Of a stretch of 41,684 nt of DNA, positions 16,869-26,102 are shown one piece after another. Position 1 is the stretch's first letter, and each line of letters starts with the position of its first letter. Source of the stretch: CALARM01 sp964431735 (GTDB lineage Bacteria > Vulcanimicrobiota > SpSt-956 > JAKJGF01). Position numbers and translations under genes: made by a program. The stretch spans positions 1 to 41,684 of the forward strand of contig CAYSLJ010000053.1 in NCBI GenBank assembly GCA_964431735.1. Reading direction: 5' to 3'. Under the pieces are notes generated by a model that ran no database searches, was not told the origin of the DNA, and saw nothing but the letters and a program-made list of their open reading frames with translations.

Positions 16869-17831
16869 CTATTTACCGAACAAATAAGTAAGAACCTTAT
16901 CAACTCTCTGGTTCCATGACCATTCACTGTGTGTGGCTCCCGGTTCTTCATGATAAAACAATTCTTCTCCGAATTTATAGCCTTTATTTAAAAGCACTTC
17001 ACCCATGGCTCTTGAATTATCGAGTGTATCGGGGATACCGTTATTATCTTTATCGGACGGAGATTCGTTTGTTCCCATATCAAGCCATACCCTGGAAGGC
17101 CCTTTTGCTTTCGGGTCTGCTTCTATTTCCTTTATAAGATACTTATCTGACCACCAGAGTGACGGAGATATGACACCTGTGAGACCGAATATATGGGGCA
17201 AATTCCATCCCATATAGAGTGCACTCAATCCTCCAAGGGAAGAACCCATAATACCTGTTTCAGAAGGTTCTGTAGATGTGCTGTATGTCTTATCTATAAA
17301 AGGTTTGAGTTCTTTCGTAACAAAAGCTGCATAATTATCCAGATTTCCTCCGCCATGTTCAGGGTCAGGGACAGGAGTGTATTCACTCATACGTTCTGCC
17401 CCTCTGTTATAGATTGCCACCATAATAAGATCTTTAATTTTACCTTCTCTGATAAGTCTTTCTGCCGTTTCATCAACTCCCCATTCGGTTCCTCCGAAAG
17501 AAGTATCTCTGTTAAAAATATTCTGTCCGTCCTGTATGTAGAGAACAGGATATTTCTTGTCAGGTGAATATCCGGGAGGAAGATATACGAGTACATCACG
17601 GTCATTGTTCAGGATATTAGAGTGAAAATTCCTGTGAATACTTATATTGCCTGTAATAGAAGGGCTGTATAATGGTTCACCCATCTTATAAACTGCTTTC
17701 AGCTCAGGCCCGTCCGAAGTTTTTTCTTCCGAACCTATTTGTACCAGATCTTTCTGTTCAAATTTTTTCTCTTTAAGAGCAGGTTTTTTTATTGTATCAT
17801 ACCCTTTTATCTGATTGGCAGAAATCTTCAT
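16869..17831 (-). CDS. Esterase of the enterochelin esterase/esterase D type
   Basis: About 320 residues, alpha/beta hydrolase. The nucleophile elbow is GSSLGG, the acid is probably Asp in VWLDMGTNES, and His is in GATHSEWSWNQR. The core begins RDVLVYLPPGY...YPVLYIQDGQN, typical of the putative-esterase (Fes-like) family. A DKDNNGIPDTLD segment looks like a calcium-binding loop inserted near the acid residue. There is no signal peptide; the first ~50 residues are a charged, low-complexity lead. The substrate is unknown. I prefer the ATG at 17831, nine bases after AGGAG, over the one at 17837, which is only three bases away. Confidence 0.85.
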   Translation of the reverse strand: MKISANQIKGYDTIKKPALKEKKFEQKDLVQIGSEEKTSDGPELKAVYKMGEPLYSPSITGNISIHRNFHSNILNNDRDVLVYLPPGYSPDKKYPVLYIQDGQNIFNRDTSFGGTEWGVDETAERLIREGKIKDLIMVAIYNRGAERMSEYTPVPDPEHGGGNLDNYAAFVTKELKPFIDKTYSTSTEPSETGIMGSSLGGLSALYMGWNLPHIFGLTGVISPSLWWSDKYLIKEIEADPKAKGPSRVWLDMGTNESPSDKDNNGIPDTLDNSRAMGEVLLNKGYKFGEELFYHEEPGATHSEWSWNQRVDKVLTYLFGK

Positions 17832-17930
17832 AATCATCTACTCCTCAAAAAACATATTTGCCATAAAGACTTAATGTGTCAGGATTATAATAACACAGAA
17901 CGGTAAAAAAATTAAGAGCCTTCATGTTAA

Positions 17931-18044
17931 CAGTTTGTAAAAAAATAACCTTATCATATTTACAATCGTGACGCATAACGCGTAACGTGTGACGCGAGGA
18001 CAGGAACCATAATTTGCCAGAGTTATTTTCTTACAGTCCCTTAT
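17931..18044 (+). repeat. Full-length family A element overlapping a gene end
   Basis: Left end CAGTTTGTAAAAAAATAACC, AATCG, four diverged heptamers, GCGAGGA, and right end GTTATTTTCTTACAGTCCCTTA. Its right terminus overlaps the 3' end of the PspA-like gene on the opposite strand and encodes that protein's last residues and stop. Confidence 0.88.
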
Positions 18045-18375
18045 CGCCTTTTATAATTCTATCATATCTGCTTACATCATCTATCCCGCTCATAGCAGAG
18101 AGAATATTCTTCTGTGCTTCCATTCTTTTTTTACGGGCCACATAAAAATCTTTTCTATGTCTGGCACCTTCAAGTTTTTCTTCTATCTGCTTCAACTGTT
18201 CTTCCAGTTTATCTTTCTCAGATGATCGCTCACTCAGTTTATTTTTCAGTTCTTTCTGCTGTTTTTCAAGGTCTTCTATGAGTTCGTCAAGAGTTTCTTC
18301 CGGTTCTTCTGTTTTACGTAACATCTGATTGAATTCCGATTTTATTGCTCTGTTCATTTTAAAAAAAAGGCCCAT
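18031..18375 (-). CDS. Short PspA/IM30-like coiled-coil protein
   Basis: 114 residues, shorter than the ~220 of PspA. The start MGLFFKMNRAIKSEFNQML then EEPEETLDELIEDLE resembles the PspA N-terminus (amphipathic helix followed by a D-P-E segment and a long coiled coil). The rest is a continuous charged helix to about residue 95. PspA-family proteins bind stressed membranes; that role is inferred here. The ATG at 18375 follows AAAGGGGA, only 4 nt after the upstream gene's stop. The last residues KGL and the stop come from the family A element, so the gene may have been clipped or re-terminated by an insertion. Confidence 0.6.
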   Translation of the reverse strand: MGLFFKMNRAIKSEFNQMLRKTEEPEETLDELIEDLEKQQKELKNKLSERSSEKDKLEEQLKQIEEKLEGARHRKDFYVARKKRMEAQKNILSAMSGIDDVSRYDRIIKGDKGL

Positions 18376-18379
18376 AAAA

Positions 18380-18775
18380 TTAATCCCCTTTCTTTTCCAG
18401 GTAACCTGCCAGTTCATTGAAGTGATGAGTAACAGTATAATACAGGGCTTCTATGGACGCCTCAAATTCATTTAAATCCAGATTTTCCATCTGAAGTGTG
18501 TCTATAATTACAATCTTATCTCCTTCAATTCCATAGGCGCCATGAACCATTTCTTTTGCGTTTATATCGAGAAGTCTTCTGAAAAATTCCTCTCTTTTTG
18601 TTGAAGGCACAGGCATAAGATTGATTCTGAACACAACAAGAGGAGGTACATGGGAAATAACAAGGTTATCTATATCGGTGTCTTTAAGGCTTACGAGCCA
18701 TACACCTTCTTTTATTACCTTATATTCTGCCCCCAGTTTATTCAAGTAAATTTCTATGTCTGCATTTGTTCTCAT
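18380..18775 (-). CDS. YbjN-domain protein
   Basis: 131 residues of the YbjN family (fold related to type III secretion chaperones). Recognisable features are the N-terminal helix IEIYLNKLGAEYKVIKEG, the strand HVPPLVVFRINLMPVP, a mid-protein RREEFFRRLLDINAKEMVHGAYGI-like segment, and a C-terminal helix ALYYTVTHHFNELAGYL. It is cytoplasmic. Proteins of this family are linked to stress or motility regulation, with no defined biochemical activity. The ATG follows AAGGAG. It is tightly coupled to the PspA-like gene, suggesting joint function. Confidence 0.75.
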   Translation of the reverse strand: MRTNADIEIYLNKLGAEYKVIKEGVWLVSLKDTDIDNLVISHVPPLVVFRINLMPVPSTKREEFFRRLLDINAKEMVHGAYGIEGDKIVIIDTLQMENLDLNEFEASIEALYYTVTHHFNELAGYLEKKGD

Positions 18776-18794
18776 AAAAACACTCCTTTTTTAT

Positions 18795-18943
18795 AATCGT
18801 GACGCGTAACGCGTAACGCGTGACGGGTGGTTTCGGCGTTAATCGTGATGCGTGATGCGTAATGCGTGTTTTCATCGGTACCGGGCGAACTGTGTTCGCC
18901 CCTACTACTCACTCTTCACTCTTCACTACTCACTTTTCACTCC
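18795..18943. repeat. Composite intergenic repeat (families A and B plus a GGGCGAAC hairpin)
   Basis: It opens with four family A heptamers (18797-18826), then a second diverged run (18842-18867). Next comes a perfect 8-bp hairpin GGGCGAAC-TGT-GTTCGCCC (18883-18901), then family B units in reverse up to 18943. The last units overlap the end of mfd and supply its TGA. Hairpins of the GTAGGGGCGA type are scattered in many other bacterial genomes. Confidence 0.85.
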
Positions 18944-21900
18944 AATAACAACACCAGTACTTCTTCAACAAGCTCCAGCAACCCTTCAGGATCTCTGATT
19001 TCTTTTGTAATAATCAGCTGATTATCGGAAGAAAAAGTGGCTTTACCTTCTATTTCTTCAGAAAAATCTCTGAGTTTTCTCTTTGACACATCTGGTTTTT
19101 CATAAAAATCACAGGTAATCCGTGAGCCTGTTGCTTTTATGCGTTCAATCTTTTTCTCCATAGCCATTATCTTTATTCTGGCCAGATTGACGAGATTGTC
19201 AACTACTTTCGGAAGTTTTCCGAATCTGTCTTCCATTTCCGAACATATGTCAGACAGTTCATTATAAGCGGAAACTTTTGACAGTCTCTTATAAAAAGCA
19301 AGCTGCTGTTTCTTATGACTTATATAGGCATCAGGAATATAGCTGTCTACAGGTATTTCCAGTACAGGAGGAGGAAGGGTTCTTTTCTTTTCACCTTTGA
19401 GTTCCGCCACTGCATCAGAAAGGAGCTGGCAGTAAAGTTCAAAACCTATCTGTGAGATAAAACCATGCTGCTCTGCTCCCAGTAAATTACCGGCGCCCCT
19501 GATTTCCAGATCCTTCATGGCAATCTGATATCCGCTACCGAGCTCTGTCAGTTCAGATATGGCTTCAAGGCGTTTAAAAGCCTGATCGGAAAGGGTTCTG
19601 TCCGGGTCATAAAACAGATAGGCATAGGCCTGTTTTGTGCTTCTTCCAACTCTTCCCCGCAACTGATAAAGCTGGGAAAGTCCGAATCTTTCGGCATGGT
19701 TTACAATCAATGTGTTAGCATTGGGAATGTCAAGGCCGCTTTCTATTATTGTAGTGCATATGAGTATGTCATACTGGCCGCTTACAAAATCAAGCATTAT
19801 CTGTTCAAGCTCTCCTTCATCCATCTGCCCGTGACCTACGGTAACCCGTGCCTGTGGGAAGAGGGATTTTATATAAGAAGCCTCGGAAGTAATGGTTTCC
19901 ACTTTGTTATGAAGATAAAAGATCTGTCCACCTCTTGCAAGTTCCCTGGAAATTGCTTCTTTTATTATCTTTTCACTTCTTTTAAGCAGATAAGTTTTTA
20001 CAGGTAATCTGTCTTCCGGCGGAGTTTCTATAATACTTATGTCTCTTGCCCCTACAAGGGACATATAAAGAGTTCTCGGTATGGGTGTGGCAGTGAGAGT
20101 CAGTACATCCACCGTTTCTCTGAGCTGTTTCAGCTTCTCTTTATGTGCCACTCCGAATCTCTGTTCTTCATCAATTATAAGAAGGCCCGGATCCGATAGT
20201 TTTATATCCTTCTGCAATAATCTGTGTGTTCCTATAACCATATCCACTGTTCCATCTTTAAGACCCTGGATTACGGTTTTCTGTTCTTTAGGACTTTTGA
20301 AACGGCTCAGCATTTCTACAGTGAAAGGATAGGGTGTAAGTCTGTCTGTGAAAGTATTGTAATGTTGCTGCGCAAGTACTGTTGTGGGAACAAGCATCAA
20401 AACCTGTTTACCCGTATCCATGGCTTTAAAAGCAGCCCTTATGGCAACTTCTGTTTTACCGTATCCCACATCACCGCATATAAGTCTGTCCATAGTGTTT
20501 TTTGATTCCATATCATGCTTGACATCTGTAATTACTTTTTTCTGGTCATCGGTCAGTTCATAAATAAAGGAATCTTCCATCTGTTTCTGCCATTCCGTAT
20601 CTGAAGGGAATATATAACCTTCTACTGCCTGTCTTATGGCATAAAGTTTTATTAAATCTTCTGCCATATCCTGAACGGATTTAGCGACTTTTCTTCTGAC
20701 TTTTTTCCATTCTGCCGTTCCGAGACGGGACAATCTCGTCGTTTCCTCGGATCCTCCTATATATTTCGTTATCTTATAAAGCTGCTCTACCGGTATATAG
20801 AGTTTATCTTCTTTTGCAAATATAAGGGATATAAAATCCCTGCTTACTCCTTCCACGACAAGTCTTTCTATACCGTGATATCTGCCAACGCCATGGTCTT
20901 CATGAACTACAATATCACCTGTGTTCAGGTCACCGAGACTTACAGGAGCGGAAGAACTGCTTTTTTTAAACTTTCGCTTTCTTTCCGCTGTAACAGTGCC
21001 TTTCCCGAATATTTCAAGATCTGTCAGGACGAGAAGTTTTTCGGAAGAAAGATAAAATCCTTCAGGGAAAGGTTCTCTGGAAATCACGACTCTTCCCTCT
21101 TCCGGTTCTTCGAGTCCTATTTCCACACCTGCTTCGGTGAGCATTTCTCCAATTCTTCCGGCATAACGGCTCAGTATGACAATAAGGTTTCTGTTTATAA
21201 GAAGTTCATCTATTTTTCTTACAAGTAATTTTATCTGTCCTTTAAACCGTTCGGGAGCTTCCCAGGACATGGCAAAACGACCTGTTTCATGTTCTGAAGA
21301 AGTGTCTGACATATATAATTCGAGAGTCTGGAATGAATTCAGCTTATCGACAAAATCATCCCACTTTAAATAAATTTCATCTCTTCTGGGAAGTACAAGT
21401 CCCTGTTCACTCCTGAAAAAATCCATTTCCTTTTCTCCCGAAAGAAAAGACGATATTTCTTCTCTGAGCTGTGCCGGTTCATCCATGGAAACAACGGAAT
21501 TTTTCGGCAGACAATCACAGGCAGGCACCAGATTTTGAAAGAAAAAATTCGGATATTCAAGGAGCAGAGAATAATCAGTTCCATCCAGGAGAGCAGATGT
21601 CTTATTTAAAAATTTCTCTTCCAGAAATTCCGATTCGTCATATTTTTTTTCTCTTTTAAGCTGTGAAACTCTTTCTCTGAGGCTTCTCTTTACCCTCTCT
21701 ACTCCCTGTTCAAGTAAAGGGAGATTGCAGATAAATTCCCTTGCAGGGCCCAGGTTCATGGAATTGATATCCTGAAGTGATCTCTGGGTGGAAGGGTCGA
21801 ATTCTCTGAGTTCTTCCACCTCATCTCCCCACCATTCAATCCTCACGGGCCTCAGGAGTGTGGGAGGAAACACATCGACGATACCGCCTCTCTGGGCAAA

Positions 21901-22431
21901 TTCTCCGGGGCTGACTACGAGGTCCGTCTTTTTAAACCCCATGTTTAAAAGTTTTCTTACAGTTTTTTCTATGGGCAATACGGAGCCGGGAGCTATATTT
22001 ATAGTGGAAAAATCCGCTTCTTTCGGAGAAGGAAGAAGCCGGAGAAAAGATTTTACCGGCGCCACAATCAGAGGGTAACTGTCAGATTTATTTTCGAACA
22101 TAGCGGAAAAAAATTTCAATCGTTCAGCTGCAGTACAGGGGTCGTCAACACCTTCGTAATCGGGGAAAAATATGACATCGAGACTGGAAAAAAATGCCGG
22201 TGCCAGGCTTCGTATTTCATCGACGAATTGAGATACCTGATACTGATTTGATGCTATATAAACAAGGGGCCTTTTCATGGTAATATTAAGAGCGGACAGG
22301 AGCAATAATTTTATGGCTCTCGATACGCCGTAGATTTTTATATTGCCTTTTTCTTCCCTGATAGATTTCAGAATACCGATAAAGTTATCTGATTGAGAAA
22401 AAATGTTGAATATGCCTTTCAAGGGGGTCAT
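18937..22431 (-). CDS. mfd: Transcription-repair coupling factor
   Basis: 1164 residues, full length for Mfd, the ATPase that removes stalled RNA polymerase and recruits the UvrABC repair system. The UvrB-like N-terminal module comes first. The RNA-polymerase-interacting domain follows near residue 500 (LNTGDIVVHEDHGVGRYHGIE). The RecG-like motor has Walker A GDVGYGKT (~650), DEEQRFG (~750), TATPIPRTLYMSL and QLRGRVGRS. The C-terminal TRCF domain contains EQHGFISQIGFELYCQLL. GGAGGAA lies seven bases before the ATG. The last codons and stop are formed by family B repeat. In many Firmicutes mfd directly follows pth; here a GGDEF gene intervenes on the other strand. Confidence 0.98.
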   Translation of the reverse strand: MTPLKGIFNIFSQSDNFIGILKSIREEKGNIKIYGVSRAIKLLLLSALNITMKRPLVYIASNQYQVSQFVDEIRSLAPAFFSSLDVIFFPDYEGVDDPCTAAERLKFFSAMFENKSDSYPLIVAPVKSFLRLLPSPKEADFSTINIAPGSVLPIEKTVRKLLNMGFKKTDLVVSPGEFAQRGGIVDVFPPTLLRPVRIEWWGDEVEELREFDPSTQRSLQDINSMNLGPAREFICNLPLLEQGVERVKRSLRERVSQLKREKKYDESEFLEEKFLNKTSALLDGTDYSLLLEYPNFFFQNLVPACDCLPKNSVVSMDEPAQLREEISSFLSGEKEMDFFRSEQGLVLPRRDEIYLKWDDFVDKLNSFQTLELYMSDTSSEHETGRFAMSWEAPERFKGQIKLLVRKIDELLINRNLIVILSRYAGRIGEMLTEAGVEIGLEEPEEGRVVISREPFPEGFYLSSEKLLVLTDLEIFGKGTVTAERKRKFKKSSSSAPVSLGDLNTGDIVVHEDHGVGRYHGIERLVVEGVSRDFISLIFAKEDKLYIPVEQLYKITKYIGGSEETTRLSRLGTAEWKKVRRKVAKSVQDMAEDLIKLYAIRQAVEGYIFPSDTEWQKQMEDSFIYELTDDQKKVITDVKHDMESKNTMDRLICGDVGYGKTEVAIRAAFKAMDTGKQVLMLVPTTVLAQQHYNTFTDRLTPYPFTVEMLSRFKSPKEQKTVIQGLKDGTVDMVIGTHRLLQKDIKLSDPGLLIIDEEQRFGVAHKEKLKQLRETVDVLTLTATPIPRTLYMSLVGARDISIIETPPEDRLPVKTYLLKRSEKIIKEAISRELARGGQIFYLHNKVETITSEASYIKSLFPQARVTVGHGQMDEGELEQIMLDFVSGQYDILICTTIIESGLDIPNANTLIVNHAERFGLSQLYQLRGRVGRSTKQAYAYLFYDPDRTLSDQAFKRLEAISELTELGSGYQIAMKDLEIRGAGNLLGAEQHGFISQIGFELYCQLLSDAVAELKGEKKRTLPPPVLEIPVDSYIPDAYISHKKQQLAFYKRLSKVSAYNELSDICSEMEDRFGKLPKVVDNLVNLARIKIMAMEKKIERIKATGSRITCDFYEKPDVSKRKLRDFSEEIEGKATFSSDNQLIITKEIRDPEGLLELVEEVLVLLLE

Positions 22432-22456
22432 AAGCAGATTCCTCCGGAAGTATTTA

Positions 22457-22496
22457 TATGAGAATCGTGACGCGTCACGCGAGGACGGATTCTTAT
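22457..22496. repeat. Family A short form with inverted ends
   Basis: Same plan as 4204-4259: TATGAGAATC, heptamers CGTGACG and CGTCACG, CGAGGA, then GATTCTTAT. It lies in the 5' leader of mfd. Confidence 0.8.
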
Positions 22497-23069
22497 TACC
22501 GATTGTGAGCAGTCACAGTCTTCAGATTAATAAAAAAATATTATAACATAATTATACTGTAAAATAAAGAACTTCAGGCATATTTCCTTATTTTGTCAAG
22601 ACTCCTGTGGATTATTGAACAGTATGTTTGATTATTTTCTTCTTTATGATTTTATCCATCGATTAATATCTTAGAACATGATATAATAGTTAATTTTCTT
22701 GAAAATAGAAAAGAAAGAGAAAAGGATTTTTTTGATTTTTACTGGAATACAGATAAAATATCTATTAATGGTAGGGAAATGGGTGTTATAGGAAGAGAAA
22801 TATAATTAAAACAATAGAATAGAGAGAGCTTCTTAATTCAACCTGTCCTGGTATAGAACAAAACTTATTTTTACAAAAAAATAACTACTACTATAATATA
22901 TATTCATATCGTTTTTGTTTGAGACTTCTATTGGACACAGATAAATAATTTTATTTGCCACTCACATGTGCCGTATTTATCCATAGTTTTTTTCAAACTT
23001 CAGGAAGGATTTCCTTATAGCGATGTATAAGATTCAATAAGTTTTTTCATTGAAGGGAGACCAAGCATA
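22497..23069. other. Long AT-rich intergenic region between divergent genes
   Basis: About 570 bases between mfd and the GAF-GGDEF gene. It should hold the promoter of the plus-strand gene, but no box pair stands out enough to call. One plus-strand frame (22651-22805) is open without a start codon and reads like protein (for example NFLENRKEREKDFFDFYW), so it may be a decayed gene fragment. I see no RNA gene or repeat in the remainder. Confidence 0.5.
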
Positions 23070-25388
23070 TTGAATTTCGGTGAACATTTTCCAAGTTCCG
23101 GTGGTAAGAAACTTATTGAAATAACAAATATTTACAGATGGATTCTTCTGGCTCTCGGTGCATTTTCCGTCTACACCCTTAACTATCAATATATGACACC
23201 GCCTCCTGCTGCCCTTCCCATGGCCGGTGTCATAATACCTGCCATAATAATACTTCTTAATATCGTACTTACAATGTTTTCTTTACAGGTAAAAAATATC
23301 TCCATGGCATGGGTTTTAATCGTCATGGAGCTTATAAATTCTTTTATTCTTTTTTATTTTTACGGAACACAGTTCGCTCTCCTTGTACTTCTTGTACCTC
23401 TTATGGAAATAACGATTTTTGCCGAATCTGCCGTCATTTTCTTCATTATACTGCTGGCTATAGGTATTATAGTAGTTGGCATGAAAGAAATATTGATAAA
23501 AATAGATAAAGTCATAATACCGCCTTTACCGGGCCTGGATGAGGCAATAAAAGATAAAGTCAGATGGCTTGCAAGAATGTTGATGATGAGACCTGTTATA
23601 GACTCAATAGTAACAACTATTATCATACTGTGGTTCTCAAATTACGTAATCAACGAAGAAAAAAACTTTGAAAAACAGAAGAAAAGAACAAATGATGAAA
23701 GACAGCTCTTTCAGGAAGAAATAAAAGGATTAAACGAGAAACTGGACACAGTTTATCAGGAACATGATCAGATGAATGAACAACTGGTAAAAATGACTGA
23801 CGAAACAAAGGATGTACAGGAAGCCCTTGTAAAGCAGAAATATTTTATGAAATTTATAAACACTGTAGCATCATCGAAAAACATGGATGAAGCTATAGAG
23901 AGAACTGTAAGAAATATAGAGAATGTAATTCCCTGCCAGACAAGCTGCTTTTTTATGGTAGAAGAAGAACATGGAGAAAAAGAACTGGTTCCTAAAAAAG
24001 TATTGAGTCCTTTCACTGAAGAAATTAATAATGTAATAATTCCTTTCGGAGAGGGAATAATAGGATGGGTAGCAGAGACAGGGCAGTCTGTAATGACAGG
24101 TACCGGCACCTTTAATCCCAGGGGAACAAGAGATGTTTTACGGACTATTCTTGATAATGAACCATCTGCCATCGCAGTACCGGTAATGATACAGAATGAA
24201 GTAAAGGGAGTCTTATATTTAAGCCACCCTGATAAAAATACTATGACTGAAGATGATGAAAAAAATCTAAGGTCTGCAGGTATAGTGCTTGCCAGTTTTA
24301 TGCCACAGAAACCAGTATTTCAAGTAAAAGAGGACACAGGCTTTCGTCAGAGGGAAGATGAGATGAACAGTCTTATAGAAACTCTGCAACATATGATAGT
24401 TACAAATAAAGGTCTTTTCAGCAGTTTAAATCTGGAAGCTGCTATAGGCAATCTTGTCGATACCCTTATAAATACATTTGACTGTCAATCATGTCTTATA
24501 TTTCTGGAAAAGAAAACGGACGATGGCATATTATTAAAAATAACTGCCGCATCAGGCCCCTATGCAGATAATTTTAAAAATTACAAAGTCAAACCTTCAG
24601 AAGAAATTATAGGTTATGTCTACAGAAGAGGGAAAGATATACTTATTACAAATGGCACATACAGACCTGATGAACCGGGAGAACCGGAATACAGAGTCCT
24701 TCTTAAATCAGAATTATCTGCTCTTGTCATCCCTCTGCAAACTCAGGAGAAAACCACAGGTGTTATATATATGAGTCAGCAAGGTACCGGCAGTTACACA
24801 GTTCAGGATCAGGAACTTATGAGCATAATGGCACAATACGGAGCGATTGCCATACAGAATGCCATAGATTATGAAAAAACTGCCAGCATGGGAATTACAG
24901 ATGAACTTACAGGACTGGAAAACAGGAAATACTTTGAAAGAAGAATACATGAAGAACTGGCCATATGCAGAAGATTTGATTATGGTTTTGCTCTGGCTCT
25001 CATAGATATAGATCACTTTACAAGATTCAATGAAATCTACGGAAAAGAAGTGGGAGATTTATTGCTAAGAGAAATAGCAGGACTTCTTTCTTCCTACTGC
25101 AGAGAAACTGACTGTATAGCAAGAATAGAAAAGGATCTTTTCGGAATTATATTTGTCCATATAAACAAAAAAAGTGATGCAGTTGTCACATCGGAACGAT
25201 TGAGAAACTTCATAGAAAATAACGATTTCGGCACAGAACTCGGTGAAGCGCTGCAGCTTACAGTCAGTATGGGAGTTTCTGTATATCCTGATGACGGAGA
25301 CACTGCAGATATATTATTTGACCAGTCCTATATAACACTGGAAGAAGCACAAAAAAGCGGAGGTAACAGAACATTTTTTATGGGCTAA
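23070..25388 (+). CDS. Membrane protein with two GAF domains and a degenerate GGDEF domain
   Basis: 772 residues. Five or six membrane helices occupy ~15-195, followed by a coiled coil (~195-260), GAF 1 (~275-430), GAF 2 (~450-590) and a GGDEF domain (~600-770). The last keeps LIDIDHFTRFNEIYG and the VSMGVSVYPDDG end. The signature loop reads IEKDLFG instead of GGDEF, so cyclase activity is unlikely and a sensing or GTP-binding role is more plausible. The start is TTG after AAGGGAG. It is a single gene on the plus strand, placed between mfd and pth, which run the other way. Confidence 0.88.
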   Translation: MNFGEHFPSSGGKKLIEITNIYRWILLALGAFSVYTLNYQYMTPPPAALPMAGVIIPAIIILLNIVLTMFSLQVKNISMAWVLIVMELINSFILFYFYGTQFALLVLLVPLMEITIFAESAVIFFIILLAIGIIVVGMKEILIKIDKVIIPPLPGLDEAIKDKVRWLARMLMMRPVIDSIVTTIIILWFSNYVINEEKNFEKQKKRTNDERQLFQEEIKGLNEKLDTVYQEHDQMNEQLVKMTDETKDVQEALVKQKYFMKFINTVASSKNMDEAIERTVRNIENVIPCQTSCFFMVEEEHGEKELVPKKVLSPFTEEINNVIIPFGEGIIGWVAETGQSVMTGTGTFNPRGTRDVLRTILDNEPSAIAVPVMIQNEVKGVLYLSHPDKNTMTEDDEKNLRSAGIVLASFMPQKPVFQVKEDTGFRQREDEMNSLIETLQHMIVTNKGLFSSLNLEAAIGNLVDTLINTFDCQSCLIFLEKKTDDGILLKITAASGPYADNFKNYKVKPSEEIIGYVYRRGKDILITNGTYRPDEPGEPEYRVLLKSELSALVIPLQTQEKTTGVIYMSQQGTGSYTVQDQELMSIMAQYGAIAIQNAIDYEKTASMGITDELTGLENRKYFERRIHEELAICRRFDYGFALALIDIDHFTRFNEIYGKEVGDLLLREIAGLLSSYCRETDCIARIEKDLFGIIFVHINKKSDAVVTSERLRNFIENNDFGTELGEALQLTVSMGVSVYPDDGDTADILFDQSYITLEEAQKSGGNRTFFMG

Positions 25389-25504
25389 AATCGTGATGCG
25401 TAACTCGTTATTTCACCGGGTACCGGGCGAACATGTTTTGTTTCTATAACTTACTTTTCACTTTTCATGACTCACGACTCACTCTTCACTCTTCACTCTT
25501 CTCT
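25389..25504. repeat. Composite repeat (families A and B with half of a GGGCGAAC hairpin)
   Basis: Two diverged family A units just after the GGDEF stop codon, then TACCGGGCGAACATG, which matches the left arm of the hairpin at 18883-18901 but has lost the right arm. Family B units in reverse follow and run into the 3' end of pth. Confidence 0.75.
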
Positions 25505-26100
25505 TCATCAGGTAAAAAATTCTTATTATAATTACTCATTGCCGCCTCAATACCGGCTTTAATAAAAGCATCAACACCTTCTGCGCCTTTATCTATAACG
25601 GTAGATAAGAGTTCCATGTCTCCGGCTGATATACCGGATAATACGAAATTCGCAGCATTACCGTATTCGGCATTACCTATACCTATTCTTAACCTGGGAA
25701 AATCATCTGTCCCCAGCAGATTAATAATGGATTTTAAACCATTGTGCCCGCCGCTGCTCCCTTTTCCTCTGAAACGAAGAACACCGACGGGCAAATTAAA
25801 GTCATCACAGATAACAAGTACATTATTAAGCTCTGCTTTATACCAGTTGATAAGAGGGCATACTGCTTCGCCGCTTAAATTCATATAGGTCTGAGGCTTT
25901 GCCAGAACTATCTTTTCAGAAATCATCCCTTCAGAAGAAGGAAATCTTACAGTTACTTCAGCAATAAAAGCTTTAAATAGACGACCGGAGAAATCTGTCC
26001 TGTAAATTCCGGCCAGTTTATCTAAAAGCATAAAACCAAGGTTATGCCTGGTTTTAGCATAGGTTTTTCCTGGATTACCAAGACCGACTATGAGCTTCAA
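25486..26100 (-). CDS. pth: Peptidyl-tRNA hydrolase
   Basis: 204 residues. Pth frees tRNA from peptidyl-tRNA that drops off the ribosome. The N-terminus MKLIVGLGNPGKTYAKTRHN carries the conserved Asn and catalytic His; KPQTYMNLSG, then DDFNLPVG and GSSGGHNGLKSI, complete the active site. The start codon is TTG, with no ATG at the family's N-terminal position, and it follows the rplY stop by only 2 nt, indicating translational coupling. The C-terminal tail EEKSEE and stop are formed by family B repeat units. Confidence 0.97.
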   Translation of the reverse strand: MKLIVGLGNPGKTYAKTRHNLGFMLLDKLAGIYRTDFSGRLFKAFIAEVTVRFPSSEGMISEKIVLAKPQTYMNLSGEAVCPLINWYKAELNNVLVICDDFNLPVGVLRFRGKGSSGGHNGLKSIINLLGTDDFPRLRIGIGNAEYGNAANFVLSGISAGDMELLSTVIDKGAEGVDAFIKAGIEAAMSNYNKNFLPDEEKSEE

Positions 26101-26102
26101 GG

